A stretch of 64,000 nucleotides of DNA, taken from assembly GCF_024461735.1 (NCBI RefSeq), contig NZ_JANGAD010000001.1, positions 434,001 to 498,000 of the forward strand, given 5' to 3'. A program made the position numbers and the translations under genes. This stretch comes from Anaerotignum propionicum. Its GTDB lineage: Bacteria > Bacillota > Clostridia > Lachnospirales > Anaerotignaceae. Positions 15,727 through 23,876 of the stretch are shown one piece after another. How positions within the stretch are numbered: position 1 is the stretch's first letter; each line of letters opens with the position of its first letter. The notes under the pieces are model-generated. The model did no database searches and was not told the origin of the DNA. It worked only from the letters and a program-made list of their open reading frames with translations.

Positions 15727-16398
15727 TTACATCCCGATATATTTCACATAATCTGGTATGGACATGAGCTGCATTTCCAGTTTTGTCTTTGTTTCATCAG
15801 AAACATAATTTTGTGTTGCCATTTCAAAACCTGCCTGTTCCACAGCTTGCAAATACACATTCACCGTTTTTTTGATTTCTTTCTTTTGACTCATTAAAAG
15901 CTTACCGCAATTTCGATAGATTTCGAGTACAGGATTACAGGCTGCAAACACAGCTTTCATGGTTTCGAAATTATTATTTCCCGGGAAACCGCAGTTTGAA
16001 ATCACCATAAATTGCTGTGTCTTTGTTTTAGAATCAGCAAGGTCAAAACTATCGTTGGTATTTACAATTAGTGGGCTTTTCAAAGGTGCAAGCCTGTCAA
16101 CAAAATTTTTCAAGGCTGCTGTCATGTTCCAGGTATAAACAGGAGTTGCAAAACAAACCACATCAGCGGAATTATATTTGTCTAAGAGCTCTGCCATATC
16201 ATCTTGCATCACACATTTGCCTGGTGTCTGAAACCAACAGGCAAAACATCCCTTGCAGTGCCCAATCTTTTTGTTTATTAAAAATATATTTTCTGTTTCA
16301 GCACCGGCTTTTTTCGCACCATTCAAAAAAGCCTCTGAAATAACGTTTGTGTTGCTGTTTGCCCCAGCAGGGCTACCGTTAAATATTATAAATTTCAT
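15727..16398 (-). CDS. Flavodoxin-fold NAD(P)H reductase, iron-sulfur flavoprotein-like
   Basis: A 223-residue protein of the NADPH-dependent FMN reductase family. It begins MKFIIFNGSPAGANSNT, the phosphate-binding loop for FMN, and has a cysteine cluster HCKGCFACWFQTPGKCVMQDD that resembles the cluster-ligand or redox cysteines of iron-sulfur flavoproteins. VVCFATPVYTWNMTAALKNF is the typical second flavin-contact segment. It is likely cytosolic and transfers electrons to small acceptors such as quinones or nitro compounds. A related protein is encoded at 26114. It is monocistronic with a terminator downstream. Confidence 0.88.
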   Translation of the reverse strand: MKFIIFNGSPAGANSNTNVISEAFLNGAKKAGAETENIFLINKKIGHCKGCFACWFQTPGKCVMQDDMAELLDKYNSADVVCFATPVYTWNMTAALKNFVDRLAPLKSPLIVNTNDSFDLADSKTKTQQFMVISNCGFPGNNNFETMKAVFAACNPVLEIYRNCGKLLMSQKKEIKKTVNVYLQAVEQAGFEMATQNYVSDETKTKLEMQLMSIPDYVKYIGM

Positions 16399-16694
16399 TG
16401 TATTTTGTTCTCCTTTTAAACCTCGCTACATTTGCAGGGGAATAATTAAATTTAAGTGGGGGATACAGGTTGTTAGTCTTAATCATGTATTCTGCAACCT
16501 TGGCTTCATTGTAGAGATTGCAAGACGAATTTTCAATAAACGCTCCGTAGAGTCGTAAAACCTTTTTTGTTAAACCTGCATTCTTTCATTTAAGATTCAA
16601 TAATACAATGAATTAAAAGAAAAGCATTCCAGATATTTTTAATTATAAGGGTTAAAAAAACAATATTCTTTCCATTCCTTCATTATTTAAAATC
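16399..16694. other. Gene-free stretch upstream of the flavoprotein
   Basis: It contains the ribosome binding site AAAGGAG for the minus-strand flavoprotein near 16411-16417 and AT-rich DNA. I see no supported gene, strong terminator or repeat in it. Confidence 0.5.
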
Positions 16695-17204
16695 TCAGTT
16701 ACTATCAGAGCTCTCTTTCAAATGTGAAAAAAGAAAATAGGAGGGTTTTTTGCTATAAAGCAATGTTAATTTATGCATAGCCCTCGTACAGGCGACATAG
16801 AGTAAACCTCTGTCATAATTGCTACAGTAGACATCCTCATTCACATTTGGAATAATTACTTCATCAAATTCCAGCCCTTTTGACATTTGAACAGAAGCAA
16901 CTGAGATACCATTTCCGAAATGAGTGCTATCCATGGAAATATGCTGAATATCATAATCATGTTTTAAAAGTTCGTATATTTCTTTTGCCGCACTATTTGT
17001 TTTTAGAATAATGCCAAGGGAAACGGCCCCACTCTTTAAAAAGCTATCCAATTTTGCTTTAATTTGTTCAAGTTCCTCATTTCTGTTCAAACAGGAAACA
17101 ATCATGGGTACATCTCCATGCCTCTCAATGGGCTCTAGTTTTTCTACCTGGCCAATACTTTTAGCAAAGGCTATGATTTCATAAGTGGAGCGGTAGCCGT
17201 TGCA
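16695..17204 (-). pseudogene. C-terminal fragment of a UvrD/HelD-like superfamily 1 helicase
   Basis: The minus-strand frame is open from about 17204 and reads GYRSTYEIIAFAKSIG, then VASVQMSKGLEFDEVIIPNV and DRGLLYVACTRAMHKLTLLY. These are motifs IV to VI of HelD/UvrD-type helicases (YRST, KGLEFD, YVACTRA). A stop codon at 17205-17207 cuts the frame, and no N-terminal ATP-binding half with a Walker A motif exists upstream, where the GNAT gene begins instead. It is therefore the tail of a roughly 700-residue enzyme left after deletion. An ATG at 17105 could still give a 136-residue product, probably without helicase activity. Confidence 0.8.
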
Positions 17205-17279
17205 TCATGTCAGATAAGAACAGCTTGATTTGAAATAGAGTAAGTTTTCAAGGATGACTATTTTAGCCAATGTTAATCT

Positions 17280-17753
17280 TTAGAATTCTAGCGGAAGAAC
17301 ATAAATATCTTTCTCTTTGTCATATTGAAAGCCACAAGATAGCAATACGCCACAAGATGCCTTATTTTCTGATTCAGGCTGTACAACTATGCGCTTTGCA
17401 TCATTGTGCTGTTTTATTTTTTCAATTAGAAGAAGTACTATTTCCTTACCAATGCCTTTACCAATATAATCGATTTCACCAATCATATAATCTATACTAT
17501 ATGAGCCACCCATTTCTGTATAGCCTCCCCAAGGCTCCTCACTATCTAAACAAGCGTAATACTGACAAAAGCCGATTTGCCTTTCATCCTGCTCAGCAAT
17601 ATAATGATGTATCCAGTTGAAAAAAGCATCTTGCTGTTCTACCTCTGCAATCCAACTAAGAGGGTCTTGATACCATTTTGCCACATGGGGAGTATATAGC
17701 CACTGCTGAAAAACAGTTAAATCAGCTGTTTTCATTGGTCTCACAGTTATCAT
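17280..17753 (-). CDS. GNAT N-acetyltransferase, AAC(6')-like
   Basis: A 157-residue acetyltransferase. It starts MITVRPMKTADLTVFQQWLYTPHVAKWY, typical of the RimJ/AAC(6') branch, and continues with IGFCQYYACLD, YSIDYMIGEIDYIGKGIGKE (the acetyl-CoA pyrophosphate-binding loop with consensus G.GIG) and VVQPESENKASCGVLLSCGF. The layout resembles aminoglycoside 6'-N-acetyltransferases, so the substrate may be an aminoglycoside, but many such proteins act on peptides or other amines. It sits among other resistance-type genes. A helicase fragment follows it on the same strand. Confidence 0.82.
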   Translation of the reverse strand: MITVRPMKTADLTVFQQWLYTPHVAKWYQDPLSWIAEVEQQDAFFNWIHHYIAEQDERQIGFCQYYACLDSEEPWGGYTEMGGSYSIDYMIGEIDYIGKGIGKEIVLLLIEKIKQHNDAKRIVVQPESENKASCGVLLSCGFQYDKEKDIYVLPLEF

Positions 17754-17936
17754 TTTCCTTCACTCCTTTTTTAAGTTAATCAATGGTGGCGGCAGCTGAA
17801 ACAGTAGCTGGTTCATAACGAATGCAGAATCTCATTTTATTTCCTTTTTCCATAGGAAAGTTTGTAGGGACATGCCATTACCTCAACACAATTTTTACGA
17901 AAGCAGGATGGCCTTGTCTTTGCATATTTTAAAGCA

Positions 17937-18476
17937 TTACTCCAAAAGCTGTCGTAGTTTTTTTGTTGTATTTGCATTTCTTACGGTGATGCTATTATAT
18001 GAAGACTTTCCTACAATTTTTGACAATCTTGTTCTGGAAAAAGTTTTGATTGGTGCAGACCAAAAGATAACTTGTCCATAAAAGCTTACTTTTTCATATT
18101 CCGGTTTCTCAATGCCAATTTGCTCCAGAATTTCTATTGCAGTGGCAGGAGGTATCACAAAAATTGCATTATGTTTTGAGAGCGAATCATTATCCCACCA
18201 AGAAGGAGCATTTTGCAGAGCAACAGTCAATTCTTGGGCAGATATGATTGTAACAGCAATATTTAATTGAAACGTATTACTTATTGCCAATTCACAGCAC
18301 TTTTTAATTTTTTCCCCATCATCAATGGTGCTGGAAAAAATGACATTTCCACTATTAATATAGGTAATTACATCCTGAAAGCCAATGTCTTCTAAAGTCT
18401 TTTTTAGCTCTGGCATTGAGATTTTGTTTTTACCCCCTACATTGATCCCTCGTAATAGCGCAATATATTTTTGCAT
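17937..18476 (-). CDS. DUF1697-family protein
   Basis: A 179-residue protein of the DUF1697 family, matching the usual length of about 180. It begins MQKYIALLRGINVGGKNKIS, the family hallmark, followed by YINSGNVIFSS and, near the C terminus, TFSRTRLSKIVGKSSYNSIT and a final VRNANTTKKLRQLL. The start at 18476 is chosen because the family begins there and GGAGATG lies upstream; a longer frame to 18575 is not supported. The function of the family is not established. It is downstream of the AraC-GyrI regulator on the same strand, separated by a hairpin. Confidence 0.88.
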   Translation of the reverse strand: MQKYIALLRGINVGGKNKISMPELKKTLEDIGFQDVITYINSGNVIFSSTIDDGEKIKKCCELAISNTFQLNIAVTIISAQELTVALQNAPSWWDNDSLSKHNAIFVIPPATAIEILEQIGIEKPEYEKVSFYGQVIFWSAPIKTFSRTRLSKIVGKSSYNSITVRNANTTKKLRQLLE

Positions 18477-18568
18477 TAATAAATCATCTCCATTGCTTAT
18501 TAGAAATTTCTTTATTTTACCATGGGTTGTCTTATCTATCTTTTGAACTAGTATGCACAGTTCACAAA

Positions 18569-18600
18569 GTAGCACGGGTTGTTTGTCAGCCCATGCTACT
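18569..18600 (-). terminator. Hairpin between the AraC-GyrI and DUF1697 genes
   Basis: AGTAGCACGGG and CCCATGCTACT form an 11-bp stem. The downstream T tail on the minus strand is short (TTTGTG), so termination may be partial. Confidence 0.5.
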
Positions 18601-18619
18601 TGAAAAAATTGTTTTCTAC

Positions 18620-19489
18620 TTATTTAATTGCTACAAATTCAATATAGCCTCTTGTACCAATTGGTTCCAGTTGTATGCGTGGGTTATCTTTATCCCAAGC
18701 GTAGCCAATTACAGATGGGTCATATTTTTTAATTGCTTCCCAAACCTGTTCAATAGCCTTGCAATAGTCTTCTTCGTGAAAAGGTTCCCCTTGGAACATT
18801 AAATATTTTGCAGGGGGAAGGTCAATTACGTCAAATCCTTCCGGAATAACATCTGCATAATCTGTTGAAACCTCAACACCCTGTACATATTCTGAGGTGC
18901 CGGGTTTGATATAGCTTGCAGGAAGCCAAAGGGAAACGGGCTCTTTGCTAATGGATTTCATACTTAAAAGCAGCCCCCATACATCACAGCCAACCTCTTC
19001 GCAGTAGGCAAAATAATCGGCTGCCTTGATTCCTCGTTTGATAAGAACTTTTCTTGCTGGTTTCTCAATAACTTGAATAAATACATTTTTTACGTTTTCC
19101 ATTTTATTCTCCTTTCGGATAGCTTTATACTTTACGCCATAAGGGGTGAAAAGATAAAGAGGAATAGGGGAAACGGCATATTCCCGCGGATTGCAGCCAA
19201 ATTCACGAAAAAAAGCACGTTGATATCCATCCACACTGCCAAAACCAAGTTCTAATGCAACATCAAGAATTTTGCAGGATTCATCACGCAGCTTTAGTGC
19301 CGACCTTGATAGTCGAAAACGCCGAATATAATCGGCAGGTGTTAAATTTGTAAACTGGGTGAAAAGACGATGGGAATACCAAGGGGAGAACAAGGATACT
19401 CGTGATAAATCCCCAAGGGTAATATTCTCGCATAAATGCTCTGCAATATAGTCTTGCATACGCTGTACAGCTTCTCTGTGCTCCTCCAT
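18620..19489 (-). CDS. AraC-family regulator with GyrI-like effector domain
   Basis: A 289-residue regulator. Residues 1-105 contain the two AraC helix-turn-helix units (ENITLGDLSRVSLFSPWYSH and ILDVALELGFGSVDGYQRAF), followed by FFREFGCNPREY. Residues from about 130 to 289 form a GyrI-like small-molecule-binding domain (IEKPARKVLIKRG, DVIDLPPAKYLMFQGEPFHEE, GYIEFVAIK). This architecture is that of Rob/BmrR-like multidrug sensors. A probable target is unknown; DUF1697 is the nearest co-oriented gene. A second protein of the same architecture is encoded at 23877. Confidence 0.9.
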   Translation of the reverse strand: MEEHREAVQRMQDYIAEHLCENITLGDLSRVSLFSPWYSHRLFTQFTNLTPADYIRRFRLSRSALKLRDESCKILDVALELGFGSVDGYQRAFFREFGCNPREYAVSPIPLYLFTPYGVKYKAIRKENKMENVKNVFIQVIEKPARKVLIKRGIKAADYFAYCEEVGCDVWGLLLSMKSISKEPVSLWLPASYIKPGTSEYVQGVEVSTDYADVIPEGFDVIDLPPAKYLMFQGEPFHEEDYCKAIEQVWEAIKKYDPSVIGYAWDKDNPRIQLEPIGTRGYIEFVAIK

Positions 19490-19580
19490 ATTTGCACCTC
19501 CTTATAAACAAATTTTAGCATTTGGCATTTGGAAAACTCTCGACCTTTTTTGCCATTATGATTTCATGGTGATTTCAGTT

Positions 19581-20025
19581 TTAAGAATTTCTTATATCAA
19601 ACAAGGCCTTTTGTATATCTTTTTCCACAAGGGGGCGCATACTTTCTTTGTATTTTGTCAGGTCTGCTTTATATAATGCGTTTTCAATAAGGTTTTTTAA
19701 GTCGGGTTTATATTTTGCAATGGATGGCAATACCTTGATGCTGCCTTGCAGTAATGGGTTTCTCATCGGTGATATGCTTTAAATAGGAGTCAATGATTTC
19801 ATCAATTTTATTATCATGATCCCATTTTGCATTGGCAGCAATCAGAATCAGTGCTCTTACTCTGATATATGAATTTGTATTGCTGAGCATTTCTTCAAAT
19901 ATATGAAAGAATGGATAGACATGTGGAGAAATAGCACTTTCACTCTCTAATTTTTTCATGCATTGGTAAGCTTTTTTATCGTCGCCATTTTCCAAGTTTT
20001 CAAGGTACTCTTGAATATTTGTCAT
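19581..20025 (-). pseudogene. HEAT-like SufBD-annotated protein gene with a frameshift
   Basis: Two minus-strand frames join into one protein. The first (start ATG at 20025 after AAGGAGTG) reads TNIQEYLENLENGDDKKAYQ and on to ITDEKPITARQ. The second continues IKVLPSIAKYKPDLKNLI, then YKESMRPLVEKDIQKALFDI. Together they match a helical-repeat family whose junction normally reads TARQCIK. The bases at the junction suggest that two nucleotides are missing near 19745, shifting the frame. The product would be truncated at about 105 residues. Sequencing error cannot be excluded, but the match on both sides shows the gene was once whole. Confidence 0.75.
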
Positions 20026-20186
20026 CTTGACCACTCCTTTTTGTTTTCACCAATATATATGTATAGTATAGCATAAAAAAAAGACGAGGCTATTATATGT
20101 AGAAATTTTCTGATAGTACATGTGAAGATAATTTCGTTTTTTATTTATATTAAATTGCAATAAAGTTAAACAAATAGAAAAATAAT

Positions 20187-20215
20187 TTGACTTTAATAAT
20201 ATTTTGGTGTAAATT
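20187..20215 (+). promoter_or_regulatory. Predicted promoter of the excisionase-type HTH gene
   Basis: TTGACT at 20187-20192, a 17-bp spacer, and TAAATT at 20210-20215, about 25 bp before the first possible start codon. Confidence 0.5.
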
Positions 20216-20239
20216 ATTGTTTAAACGATAGAGGGGCGT

Positions 20240-20749
20240 GTGGATTTAATGGATCATCATTTCTTGACAATATATGAGGTTGCAGATGCTCTAGGCTTAC
20301 ACCATAAAACAATTCGTGGCTTTATCAACAGTGGTAAATTGAAAGCCGTAAAAGTAGGTAAGCAATGGCGAATTACTAGAGAGGACTTGGACGTTTTCGT
20401 AGGAAGGAATTCATCTTTAGAGAAGAAGCAAGACACAGAGAGTACTAGCATTGATTTTAAAGATAGTGAAATTCTATATACAAATAATCATATTAAAAGT
20501 TATGTAAACAATAGAATTAGTATTTCTGCAGTTGTGGATATAAAAGAAGTTTATAAGACGAAATTTGAGCGGATTTCAAATACTTTAATCGCTGTTATGA
20601 ACAACAAAGATGTAAAGATGGAGGGTGCAACCATTCATATAAAATATGATGATGTTGCTTTGGTTTGTAAAGTTTTTTTGTGGGGAAATACTGAATATAT
20701 CAATGAGATGTTATCAATTATAACGCTGTTAGATAAGGCGGATTGCTAA
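20240..20749 (+). CDS. Excisionase-family (MerR-like HTH) DNA-binding protein
   Basis: A 169-residue protein whose N terminus is a helix-turn-helix of the excisionase/HTH_17 type: FLTIYEVADALGLHHKTIRGF, then INSGKLKAVKVGKQWRITREDLDVFVG. The remaining 100 residues (SISAVVDIKEVYKTKFERIS to INEMLSIITLLDKA) form an unassigned C-terminal domain that probably binds ligand or dimerises. The start is either GTG 20240 or ATG 20249; GAGGGG lies upstream. It is followed by a DUF4180 gene, a pairing that suggests shared regulation. No integrase is nearby, so it is more likely a regulator than a phage excisionase. Confidence 0.82.
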   Translation: MDLMDHHFLTIYEVADALGLHHKTIRGFINSGKLKAVKVGKQWRITREDLDVFVGRNSSLEKKQDTESTSIDFKDSEILYTNNHIKSYVNNRISISAVVDIKEVYKTKFERISNTLIAVMNNKDVKMEGATIHIKYDDVALVCKVFLWGNTEYINEMLSIITLLDKADC

Positions 20750-20979
20750 AGTAATCAAAAGGGTATTCGAAATGGATTTCAATATAGAAACAGTGAATAT
20801 TTTTATTTACAGATGATAATGATTAGAAGTTTTTCAATGCCTTGTTCTTCCCATGACACTATAAAGAGAATGGAACAATTGTTACCAACATCTCAGGGGA
20901 TTTTTTCAAAAAGAGACGAGAATGCACTGGCAAATGTGCGATGTTTTAATTCAAAATGAATTATGAAAGGAGGTTCCAA

Positions 20980-21342
20980 ATGAAAATTGATATTAATCAG
21001 AAAAATGGTATAGCATATGTGCAAGAAAAGTCACTAATTATCAGTAATGTGCAATCAGCGTTGGATTTGATGGCTACCATTTGGTATGAATATCATTGTA
21101 ATGCTATTATTATTCATAAAGAAGCGATCATTGAAGATTTCTTTGATTTGAGTACTCGCCTTGCAGGAGAAATTGTTCAAAAATATGTGAACTATGGAAT
21201 GAAGATTGCCATCATTGGTGACTTCGCTGCTTATAGCAGTAAGGCGTTAAAAGACTATATTTATGAATGTAATAAAGGTAAAGATATATTTTTTGTGAAA
21301 AATGAGGAGGAAGCAATTTCACGAATCGTTCATTCTATTTAA
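20980..21342 (+). CDS. DUF4180-family protein
   Basis: A 120-residue protein with an excellent ribosome binding site (AAAGGAGG) six bases before the ATG at 20980; a longer frame from 20956 is not supported. It reads MKIDINQKNGIAYVQEKSLI, then LDLMATIWYEYHCNAIIIHK, then DLSTRLAGEIVQKYVNYGMK and IAIIGDFAAYSSKALKDYIY, with the C-terminal VKNEEEAISRI. This is the DUF4180 pattern, an alpha/beta domain of unknown function often found next to small HTH regulators. The upstream excisionase-like gene is 230 bp away on the same strand. Confidence 0.85.
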   Translation: MKIDINQKNGIAYVQEKSLIISNVQSALDLMATIWYEYHCNAIIIHKEAIIEDFFDLSTRLAGEIVQKYVNYGMKIAIIGDFAAYSSKALKDYIYECNKGKDIFFVKNEEEAISRIVHSI

Positions 21343-21679
21343 AGAAAAATAGATTTTACAAGCATTTCTTTTTTAAGGCTAGGTGGAGTTATACTTTCTT
21401 GCAAAAACAACGGAATCCCTGTATAATAAAAAGTAATATTACAGAAGGGGTTGGTTCAGTCCGGCGCACTTTCATATTGCTAAATCGGCAGTATAAGTGA
21501 AACGTGGAAACTAAAATAATCTTGAATTGCATAAATCATTTTCCTGTGAATTCAAGCAGGTTTTGTTTTTATGCCCAGCTGATTATTTATTTTCCACACA
21601 GAATAGGAATGCAAATTTTTAGCTGTGGGAAATTTTCTGCAGCTTTTTTTAATTTGCAAAAAGAGAGGATGAATGAATT
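21343..21679 (+). promoter_or_regulatory. Promoter and long structured leader of the methyltransferase gene
   Basis: A strong promoter, TTGCAA at 21399-21404, 17 bp, TATAAT at 21422-21427, lies about 250 bp before the start codon. The leader can form several hairpins: CACTTTCATATTGC with GCAGTATAAGTG (about 21468-21500), TTGAATT with AATTCAA (about 21522-21556), CCCAGCT with AGCTGTGGG (about 21573-21630), AGCTG with CAGCT followed by T7, and GCAAATT with AATTTGC. The last ones exclude each other. This looks like attenuation control. No known riboswitch class is recognised. Confidence 0.5.
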
Positions 21680-22510
21680 ATGTTAAAAGCTATGAAGCAG
21701 TTTGCCCATAGACCTCCGCTGTATGATAGAACTGATGCAAAATTTTGGGATGATCCTCATATATCTCAAGGCATGTTGAAAGCGCATTTAGATTCCCATT
21801 TAGAATCTGCAACACGTAAACTGGATTTTGTTCGTAAATCTGCCCACTGGATTTCCAATAAAGTACCACCTGCACAGCATAATAGATTATTAGACTTGGG
21901 CTGTGGACCTGGTATCTATGCAGAGATGTTTCTTAATAAAGGCTATCAAGTGACGGGGGTGGATTTGTCACAAAATTCAATTCAATATGCAAAGAAAAAT
22001 GCGAGAGAAAAAGGCTTAGATATTTTATATTTAAACAGTGACTATATTCAGTCTCCACTTTCAGGTAAATATGATTTAATTACTATGATTTATTGTGATT
22101 TTGGAGTACTATCCAGTAGTGAACGTCAGTTATTACTGACTAAAGTTTATGATATACTAACTCATGGCGGTTACTTTATATTTGATGTGTTTACTCCATT
22201 TGAGTATGTTGGCAGAGAAGAAATCAAAAAGTGGAGTTATGAGGATAGTGGTTTTTGGAGTGCACATCCATATTTGCTGTTGCAATCCCTTTATCGCTAT
22301 GATGAATGCAATACATTCCTTAATCAATATATTGTAGCAACAGACAGCCTAACCACTTGCTACAATCTTTGGGAACATACTTTTACCATAGGGGAATTAG
22401 AAAAAGTGTTGTTTCAGGCTGGATTCAGGAACTTAAGATATTTCGGAGATGTGGCAGGAGCGGAATTAAGAAATGATAGTAAAACTTTATGTGTTATTGC
22501 TGAAAAGTAG
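21680..22510 (+). CDS. Class I SAM-dependent methyltransferase
   Basis: A 276-residue methyltransferase. Motif I for S-adenosylmethionine binding is LLDLGCGPGIYAEMF, followed by VTGVDLSQNSIQYAKKNARE (motif II acidic residue) and YDLITMIYCDFGVLS; LTHGGYFIFDVFTP is motif III. The N-terminal helical region RPPLYDRTDAKFWDDPHISQ probably forms part of the substrate pocket. The substrate is unknown. The long structured leader before it, and its place just ahead of the Vat-Arr fusion, would fit an inducible resistance or small-molecule-modifying role, but this is only inference. An AAAAAG-type terminator follows at about 22573. Confidence 0.85.
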   Translation: MLKAMKQFAHRPPLYDRTDAKFWDDPHISQGMLKAHLDSHLESATRKLDFVRKSAHWISNKVPPAQHNRLLDLGCGPGIYAEMFLNKGYQVTGVDLSQNSIQYAKKNAREKGLDILYLNSDYIQSPLSGKYDLITMIYCDFGVLSSSERQLLLTKVYDILTHGGYFIFDVFTPFEYVGREEIKKWSYEDSGFWSAHPYLLLQSLYRYDECNTFLNQYIVATDSLTTCYNLWEHTFTIGELEKVLFQAGFRNLRYFGDVAGAELRNDSKTLCVIAEK

Positions 22511-22572
22511 CATGTTAAAATGTCTATTTAATCAAGATATTAAACATAACCAAAATTTTTTTGAGACATATT

Positions 22573-22610
22573 AAGAAAAAAGACCTTTAATATCTTTCTT
22601 CTTTTTTCTA
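22573..22610 (+). terminator. AT-rich terminator after the methyltransferase
   Basis: AGAAAAAAGA pairs with TCTTCTTTTTTCT over a short loop and the second arm doubles as the T tail. No G-C core, so strength is uncertain. Confidence 0.45.
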
Positions 22611-22748
22611 TATTAATTATAACACAAAATATTTATGAAATATAGACTGTTTGTTTTTAAATGATAGCCATATAATATCATCAAACAATATAAGTGCGTC
22701 TTTTTGGCGAATATTTATGTAATAAAATAACTTGAATAGGGAAGGTGT

Positions 22749-23789
22749 ATGAATATGATAGGGCCAGATAAGAAAAAGCTTTATCCCAATAATAATATAA
22801 AAACAGTTTGCTATATTAGCAATCTCCCCAAAAGACCCAATGTTGAGATTGGTGAATACACTTATTACAGTGATAACAAAAAGTCTCCGGAGAATTTTTA
22901 TGACAATATAGAGCACCACTACGAATTTTTGGGAGATAAGCTGATTATAGGCAGGTTCTGTGCAATTGCAGAGGGTGTTAAGTTTATTATGAATGGTGCG
23001 AACCATCGGATGGATGGAATCACAACTTATCCTTTTAATATTTTTGGTTGTGGCTGGGAGAAGGTGACACCCACAATAGAACAACTACCGTTTAAGGGTG
23101 ACACTGTGATTGGCAATGATGTTTGGATAGGCCAAAATGTAACCATTATGCCAGGTATTCAAATTGGAGATGGTGCCATTATTTCCGCCAATTCAACCGT
23201 AGTAAAAGATATTGAGCCATATGCAATATACGGTGGGAATCCAGCTAAATTAATCAAAAAAAGATTTGGTGATGAGATGGTGGAATTTTTGCTTAAGCTT
23301 CAATGGTGGAACTGGGAAGAAGAGGAGATATTTCGTAATCTTGAAAAGCTTACATCGGAAAGCGGTCTAGTGCAATTCATGAATCAGTTACTGGACGAAG
23401 GGCCTTTTTATCATGGAACAAAAGCTGATTTGAAGGTTGGGGACTTGTTGGATCCCGGTTATAACTCAAATTATGGGGAGCGAAAGAAAGCAAACTATGT
23501 CTACCTGACAGGGACAATGGATGCGGCAGTTTGGGGAGCTGAATTGGCGACAGGGGATGGACGAGGACGAATTTATATTGTAGAACCCTTAGGTGTCATG
23601 GAGAATGACCCCAATTTAACAAATAAAAAATTCCCTGGTAATCCTACCAGATCCTATCGCACTAAGTCATCACTAAGAATAGTAGGGGAAGTTCTGGATT
23701 GGAAGGGACATGCCCCGGAAGTGCTTCGCAATATGCTAGATAATCTTGAAGAACTGAAACGGCAAGGTATCGAAGCAATCAATGACTAG
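22749..23789 (+). CDS. Fusion of Vat-type O-acetyltransferase and Arr rifamycin ADP-ribosyltransferase
   Basis: A single 346-residue frame joins two antibiotic-modifying enzymes. Residues 1 to about 208 are a left-handed-beta-helix xenobiotic acetyltransferase of the Vat (streptogramin A) group: MNGANHRMDG with the expected catalytic His86, YPFNIFGCGWE, GDTVIGNDVWIGQNVTIMPG and PYAIYGGNPAKLIKKRF. Residues 211-346 are Arr: GPFYHGTKADLKVGDLL (His222), VYLTGTMDAAVWGAEL, YIVEPLGVMENDPNLTNKKF (Asp287), PGNPTRSYRT, and the terminal LKRQGIEAIND. Each half is near full length for its family. Met211 may be the old arr start, so the fusion could come from loss of an overlapping stop. No frameshift is visible. 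An AraC-GyrI regulator follows. Confidence 0.9.
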   Translation: MNMIGPDKKKLYPNNNIKTVCYISNLPKRPNVEIGEYTYYSDNKKSPENFYDNIEHHYEFLGDKLIIGRFCAIAEGVKFIMNGANHRMDGITTYPFNIFGCGWEKVTPTIEQLPFKGDTVIGNDVWIGQNVTIMPGIQIGDGAIISANSTVVKDIEPYAIYGGNPAKLIKKRFGDEMVEFLLKLQWWNWEEEEIFRNLEKLTSESGLVQFMNQLLDEGPFYHGTKADLKVGDLLDPGYNSNYGERKKANYVYLTGTMDAAVWGAELATGDGRGRIYIVEPLGVMENDPNLTNKKFPGNPTRSYRTKSSLRIVGEVLDWKGHAPEVLRNMLDNLEELKRQGIEAIND

Positions 23790-23876
23790 TCGAAGGACAG
23801 TCGATGATATTGTGCACAGATTGTCGGATGGACAGCTACATCCTTTGATATGATTGATAAGAAAGGAGGTTATTGA

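Noticed and set aside
20813..20959. 48-codon frame between the excisionase-like gene and the DUF4180 gene
   Set aside because: It has no ribosome binding site. The composition is plausible for coding, but nothing supports it as a gene.
21504..21686. 60-codon frame in the methyltransferase leader
   Set aside because: It has a GTG start without a ribosome binding site and covers the structured leader. A leader-peptide role is possible but unsupported.
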